In this document: piece after piece, positions 16,151 through 20,369 of the stretch | How positions within the stretch are numbered: position 1 is the stretch's first letter | Layout of the letters: every line of letters begins with the position of its first letter | From: Dunaliella salina | Lineage: Eukaryota > Chlorophyta > Chlorophyceae > Chlamydomonadales > Dunaliellaceae | Direction of reading: 5' to 3' | Length of the DNA stretch: 20,369 nucleotides | NCBI GenBank assembly: GCA_002284615.2 | Contig: MU070310.1 | Span: 67,675 to 88,043, forward strand | The notes under the pieces: generated by a model | The model's input: only the letters and a program-made list of their open reading frames with translations | Databases searched by the model: none | Told to the model about the DNA's origin: nothing | Translations under genes and position numbers: made by a program

Positions 16151-16640
16151 ATGTGCTCTATTTCTCGGCAGGCTGTTTGTTTTTTTTGGTGCTTTATTCC
16201 TTCAAGAGTTTCACGTTGTAAGCCCTCAACGCCAGTGTGGGTCAAATGAAAAGCATCAAATATGCAATCCAATTCAGCAACTGGAGCAATGGGGGATCAG
16301 GCGGGGAGTGTCACGCTGAATCATGGTTATTGCTTAATCACGGTTATTGGTGTTGGTAACTCAGTTGAAGAAGGTTATCTGTGCTGAAGGTTGGTTGTGT
16401 CTTGGTTTTAAGAATACGGCTCCGCCGGCGGGATGGGCTGCTCACAAGAGAGGGATGCGCAGACCTGGACGGATGACTGACAACTGGACCTGCATTGGCT
16501 TGGTTGATCATAGCTTATCTCAGTTCAACTGAGACCGAGTTGGTGTGACTCTCTTTTAGTGCTGTGCTGAATGTTGAGTCATTCCTAATGCACGCTGGCT
16601 GCTGGTTGGCGTGGACTAATGCTCTTACTTTTAAGCTAGT
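16151..16640 (+). mobile_element. RHE-C fragment, C-terminus and 3' end
   Basis: 'cacgttgtaagccctcaacg' to 'ccaattcagcaactggagcaatgggg' aligns with the minus-strand RHE-C pieces at 7311-7470 and 8250-8340. Near 16475 'ggacctgcattggcttggttg' is a decayed version of the codons for DLHQLGC. The 3' end is 'ctaatgcacgctggctgctgg' then TTGGCGTGGAC, with CACGC/GCGTG pairing (16588-16615) and a short pyrimidine tail to about 16635. Confidence 0.55.
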
Positions 16641-16945
16641 ATCCAATTTGCAGATTTACTTGTGCTTTGTAGGATGCCGCTGGGCATGGCTTTCTTTGGT
16701 AGGAAGGCTGGCATTTCCTGCTGATGCTGCTTGTATTCTTATGGAATTCCAGGCTTCAGCTATCATCCTGCTCTCTTTATTGTTGCTGGACCTGTCGTCT
16801 TTCTGTGCCTGCCATACTTCTCTCAGTCTGGACTTTGTGGTGTGAAGATCATAAGGTCTGTGCACCATTGTGGCCCCCTTTCCTTGGTTGATGAGGAGAG
16901 TTTCACTACCTAAATAATTTCCATGCTTCTATTCTTTTTTTAAGT
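16641..16945 (+). mobile_element. SE-B copy (about 280 bp)
   Basis: Same 5' start ('gctgggcatggctttc'), body and 3' end as the copy at 8989-10540, but without the TE-D insert: the uninterrupted site TTATGATCT (minus strand, 16854-16846) corresponds to the GTATGACCC duplication there. The 3' end 'ccttggttgatgaggagag' and 'actacctaaataat' is a weaker version of the RHE-B terminus. It starts at the tail of the preceding RHE-C fragment. Confidence 0.65.
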
Positions 16946-17310
16946 TGGCTTATTATGGGAGAGAGACTCTGCTTTCCTTCGTTGCTCGAGATGGCAATGA
17001 ATTGTATGTGTCTCATATTCTTTTCAAGAGGAGCCAAAGGAAGAAGTTAGCTTTGAAGTGGTTGGAATACCTAAGTTCTGAAAGAATTTTGCAAGCACTG
17101 TCGCATGGCCAGGGTAGCATGCAAACCAGTGCATGTACCCTCTCTTGGTCCATTTCACCTGACTGGCCATGGGGAGGAGCATGTAAGCAGCAGTTGGGGT
17201 TCAATTTGTGTTTGCGACAGAGGACAGGGCATAACCAGGTAGTGTATGAATTCGTCATCATGGGCAGGGTGACAAAAGGGAAAAACTGTTAATTTGGTCC
17301 GAAATATAAA
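16946..17310 (+). other. unassigned segment with one open frame (unrecognised)
   Basis: An open plus-strand frame to 17292 encodes about 115 residues (YYGRETLLSFVARDGNELYV, later RKKLALKWLEYLSSERIL), without an ATG near its beginning. The sequence is not seen elsewhere in the window. It lies between an SE-B 3' end on the left and an RHE-A tail on the right. It could be a piece of host gene or of an unsampled element part; I cannot name it. Confidence 0.3.
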
Positions 17311-17405
17311 AAGAAAAAAAAAAGTCTATGCAGGCCAGAGGCTGCATGCATTAAGGGAAGGTCTCCTAACTAACATGCTAGCAAGCTAGCAAGCTAGCAA
17401 AACAT
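17311..17405 (-). mobile_element. RHE-A 3' end fragment
   Basis: On minus: TAGCTTGC repeats, 'gggagaccttcccttaatgc', and a hairpin with ATGCA/TGCAT and GCC/GGC pairing (17338-17357), then TAGAC and a T-rich tail. Compared with the ACGC/GCGT arms of other copies, both sides have changed together. Confidence 0.65.
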
Positions 17406-17985
17406 ATCAGTGTCGGTCCCAACAAACTTTCTCGAGCCTAAGGGCCCCAGTATGCTTGAAATGGGGTGTCATCTTCAAGAGGGCTTGTGAGCTTTTCCTG
17501 AGTAACCGTTGCATAGCATGCAATGGCTCTAAGGATACGCGCTGGTGTGCACAACGAGCTGAACTGTTTCATTTTTTGTTTTCTAATCGTCTCTTTCCAA
17601 GATGGGATGTATACCTGTGTGAGAGGCCCATTTATTCCTTCTGTAACTTCTTTTTATTTCTTAGCGCATTGTCATTAATCCTGTAACTGCATTTTGAACA
17701 GGGCGCTGAACGAAGCTGTGGAAACCAGTTTGCCTGGCTGCATCGCATGCTTGAAGCAGGATTTGTAGGCAGTCAGGGGTGACCATGCACATTTTCCCTC
17801 AGTATCATAAGCGCACACAGCTTGCAATGTTTTGTGCAATGTTTGGCAGTATTTCGTAGGTAAGTATTTTCATTTGGAGGTCAAATCCAGAGACTTCAGG
17901 CCCAAGAACCAGCTTGATGCCTCCAAACTTCAAACAGCAGCACTGTGAACTGTATGGCCATCTTTCAAAGGCCTCTGCTTGAGTT
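17406..17985. other. unassigned region with a possible terminal exon
   Basis: Not repeated elsewhere in the window. An open frame at 17456-17686 (MKWGVIFKRACELF, CIACNG) has no support beyond being open. The best coding hint is the separate short exon-like frame at 17702. Confidence 0.4.
17702..17782 (+). CDS. possible terminal exon (unrecognised)
   Basis: The acceptor-like sequence 'ctgcattttgaacag' (AG 17700-17701) precedes 26 codons containing CGNQFAWLHRMLEAGFVGSQ and ending in TGA (17780-17782). No partner exon identified; speculative. Confidence 0.2.
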   Translation, partial: GAERSCGNQFAWLHRMLEAGFVGSQG

Positions 17986-18338
17986 GCCTGCCATGCCATC
18001 TTGCTAGGTGTAGGTGGGGTCATCTACATCCTTCACATCTTGGAGCCCCCCCCCAAAATTGGTCTGGACACTTACAGGCCACCAAGCTTGCCCTGAAGCT
18101 TCATATTCATGCTGTCCAGTATTCTTGCAAAATGGCACCATATACACCATTCAAGCTCTCAAGAGGACTTCTTTCAACTCTAATGAGCAAGATCAGGCCC
18201 CGGGCACTGCATGTAGCCCACCCGATCCCCGCTGATTTCTCCTTTTCCACTTTTTGGTGGAGTGGACACATGCTGCCTCAGCCCTAAGTCTGTTTTTTTT
18301 CTTATCTGATGTGTGTCATGTTTTCACTGCCTACATGA
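17986..18338 (+). mobile_element. RHE-B-like fragment, C-terminus and 3' end
   Basis: Starts in LLGVGGVIYI, corresponding to LLGVGGTIYT of the RHE-B endonuclease. Later frames give ALKRTSFNSNEQDQAPGT and CSPPDPR-stop, a variant of the SNPPDPH end. The 3' end is 'cactgcctacatgaag'. It faces the minus-strand copy at 18339 tail to tail. Confidence 0.6.
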
Positions 18339-19668
18339 AGAAAAGAAGGGGAAAAGAAAAAAAAATGTAGGCAGAGAGACTCTCCCTGCATCAATCAAGG
18401 AAATAGAGGAAAAAATTGACACATAAGAGCATGAGTCCGCCACAACATATGAGACAGGTCAGGCTAGTGGAAACCTGGAGGGTTACTAGAAGCATTTGGC
18501 TCTAGAACCTGCAGGCTGTGGGTTACATACAGCACTCTTGTCTATGACAGTACGACGCGTGGAGACAAGCTTGTGGGCATATTGGACAGAATAAGCATGA
18601 AGTTGTTGAGCAAGCTTAGTGGCACGTTGGTGACCAAGTCCTAGTTGTTTGAATAGCTTCAGGGTATGCTCAGTATAAATAGTTTCACCAACACCCAAGA
18701 GAATAGGGTGAATTGTAACAGCTTTAGCGTTAATAAGTTTACAAAGGACTGCATGCTGTCGCTTTGCCGTGCTCTACTGATGTTCTGGTCTAGTGTCTTC
18801 ACAGTGCTTGATTTCTATGAGGTGCACATGGCGTTCGTTTACATACAGTTGATGGGGTTGCCTCACGCGGCTAGTTCTGGTTGTCTGCCTTGTGGAGCTG
18901 TGCAAAGCATGATGTGAATGGATAGGAGAAGAACTGTTAGAAGTAGGTCTGGCATTGTAAGGGTGTTTATAAGAGCATCTGGTCTACTAGTGTTGAGTCG
19001 TTTCCTTTTTTGAAGGTTACAAGGAAGAAGTAAGCAGGTAAAGTCCTATTTGAGGCATGTTTAGAGAGTTGAAAATCGTGCTGTGCAAACTTAAAATCGA
19101 TTCCTTTGTCTGTGTAGACCAAGCCTGCTCCCACGAGGCTCTTGCTGCGTGTTTTTGTAATCATTCTACCTGCAACGTTATGGCGTTCAGTTTTCATGTT
19201 GGAGATGAAATGGTTCTGGCAGCCTGAGAGCATGTGGAGTGCGCTGTCCAATGAATGGCAGCCTAGGAGGGGACAAGATGAGTCACTTGACCTTTTAAAA
19301 TGGACAGCATCATCATGTTTTTTGATTATACAGGGTTCCTATGCAATATTGCAGGATGGTACGCTTCATGAATGTAGACGCATTTGACATACTCCTGAAA
19401 GCATTCATGTGGTAATGAGCTTTGATAGTAAGAAGAGTAACCTGTTTTGGCATTGGCATATCCAAGCTTGTGTTTAGATTGCATGTGGGGTTTGAGAGCA
19501 CCTCGCGGATTGGGGAGATAGGTGAGCTTTTGGGTATGTGGGGGACATGTAGATGTACCTGCAGCATGCAATCTTTCTTCTTCCTTGGCTAACCAAAAAA
19601 AATGTGTGTATGGGTTTCCGCCTGGACCCGCGGGATCTGTGTCTGCCACACAGTTCTTGGCTTGATTT
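18339..19668 (-). mobile_element. RHE-B copy, 5'-truncated (linker, CCHC, endonuclease)
   Basis: On minus: begins in the linker after RNase H (NCVADTD, FFWLAKEEERLHAAGTS, HMQSKHKLGYANAKTGY). It continues through TILQYCIGTLYNQ, the decayed CCHC (LDSALHMLSGC), RHVHLIEIKHCEDTRP and GVGETIYTEHTLKLFKQLGL, and ends SSNPPGFH-stop (18464-18466). Several frameshifts and stops. The 3' UTR ends in the hairpin region 18365-18390 and an A-rich (minus: TTTTC-like) tail at 18339-18364. Confidence 0.75.
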
Positions 19669-19985
19669 GCCTACCTACATAGTTTCCCATTTTCCATCAA
19701 AGAAAAGAAAGAGAAGAACAACAATGCAGGAAAAAGAAAATTTCCCCAATCAAGTAAAGAAAAAGAGACACATTGGCTTTGAAGAGCCATGCTCTTGACT
19801 GCAAAGGTGAGCCTTACACCAAAAAGGCAAGTACCGGAAGGGCTGGTGGAGATCTGGAGGGTTGCTGGGAGCGCCTGGCTCTAGAATCTGGATATGAGAG
19901 GGATTTATATTTCCCACAGCGCGCTTAGTGGTAGCAAGCTTGTGGGCTCTCTCAACAGAATCAGCATGGAGTTCATGAGTATGTC
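19669..19985 (-). mobile_element. RHE-B fragment, C-terminus and 3' end
   Basis: On minus: HADSVERAHKLATTKRAV, ILEPGAPSNPPDLHQ (stop lost), 3' UTR 'catggctcttcaaagccaat', a decayed hairpin and a long TTCTTTTC tail near 19690-19725. The minus-strand copy at 19668 starts at or near this tail. Confidence 0.6.
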
Positions 19986-20262
19986 TGAAAAGAAAAAAAA
20001 TGTAGGCAGAGAGAGCACCCCCCACATCAATTAAGGAGAAGAGGAGGCCTAGGGCCGAGACACGTTGGACACCTGACACTAAAATATGAAAAAGGAAAAA
20101 ATATATGGGTGTTAGGTGGGTCATTGGGCAGCACCCCATGCCTGATCTTGCTGATAAGAGTTGAAAAGAGTCTTTTAGATGCATGCTTGATGGCACGTTG
20201 GTGTTCCAGCCCTTTTTTGAGTTGTTTAAGCATATGCTTGGTGTGTCACAATTCATCATTAC
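19986..20262 (-). mobile_element. RHE-B-like fragment, C-terminus and 3' end
   Basis: On minus: MLKQLKKGLEHQRAIKHA matches TLKQFKQLGLDHQRASKLA of RHE-B; then TLISKIRHGVLP and NDPPNTH, as in the fragment at 17986. The 3' end has ATGTGGG/CCTACAT pairing with one G-T (about 20000-20026) and a TTTTTTTTC tail. The 5' side runs into the CA microsatellite. Confidence 0.6.
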
Positions 20263-20284
20263 ACACACACACACACACATAAGT

Positions 20285-20327
<43 letters not shown>

Positions 20328-20329
20328 GT

Positions 20330-20369
<40 letters not shown>
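20263..20369. repeat. (CA)n microsatellite with GTGA interruptions
   Basis: CA runs interrupted by TAAGTGA (20280-20286) and TGTGTGA (20325-20331). Cut by the window edge. The minus-strand poly-Cys-Val frame over it is not a gene. Confidence 0.97.

Noticed and set aside
16120..16330. Minus-strand open stretch VAELDCIFDAFHLTHTGVEG resembling an integrase H2C2 zinc finger
   Set aside because: The same DNA on plus aligns with the RHE-C endonuclease C-terminus (pieces at 7311-7470 and 8290-8394), so the minus reading is an antisense frame.
16656..16868. Minus-strand frame (KSRLREVWQAQK, ESRMIAE) as a gene, also partly open at 10428
   Set aside because: Both strands are open over the same stretch in both SE-B copies, and the boundaries match a short element; no clear coding bias.

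Overview
The window looks like intergenic, repeat-dominated nuclear DNA of a eukaryote. There are long (CA)n microsatellites at both ends and near 2.7 kb. No bacterial-style operons are present, and no intact host gene was recognised. Most of the sequence is broken retroelement copies stacked on both strands. The coding ones carry RNase H, then a CCHC zinc motif, then a PD-(D/E)xK (restriction-like) endonuclease. Among non-LTR retrotransposons that order is known from the Dualen/RandI clade, described in the green alga Chlamydomonas. A chlorophyte with moderate GC and many CA repeats (Dunaliella-like) is therefore my best guess; this is an inference of low to moderate confidence.

Working names used below: RHE-A, RHE-B and RHE-C are three related families of RNase H/endonuclease elements. 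SE-A and SE-B are short elements without a conserved reading frame whose 3' ends copy those of the RHE families. TE-D is a terminal-inverted-repeat DNA transposon without a visible transposase.

Layout: 190-1556 TE-D copy A; 1965-2500 an exon-like 120-bp tandem repeat and a 12-bp minisatellite; 2686-2870 microsatellite; 3072-3282 an exon-like open frame; 3286-4145 RHE-A, SE-A and RHE-C 3' ends; 4146-7310 an RHE-A copy split by a younger RHE-A copy (4213-6586); 7311-8925 RHE-C, SE-A and RHE-A fragments, mostly minus strand; 8989-10540 an SE-B copy split by TE-D copy B (9084-10350); 10541-16150 an old minus-strand RHE-B copy split twice, by an SE-A element (11191-11576) and by a young plus-strand RHE-B copy (12444-14973); 16151-16945 RHE-C and SE-B on plus; 16946-17985 mostly unassigned; 17986-20262 four RHE-B-like fragments; then CA microsatellite to the end.

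Main points. Four insertions can be resolved to the base by target duplications and by rejoining the interrupted host element. Every family ends in a small hairpin, paired with compensating changes between copies, followed by a TTTTC-rich tail. Two short non-coding families share those 3' ends, which is the classic sign of SINEs using a partner's machinery. Many copies are joined head-to-tail directly at the preceding copy's tail. A short C-terminal peptide (SNPPDPH-stop) is shared by divergent families. No reverse transcriptase or APE endonuclease domain is present, so every RHE copy here is 5'-truncated or naturally lacks them.
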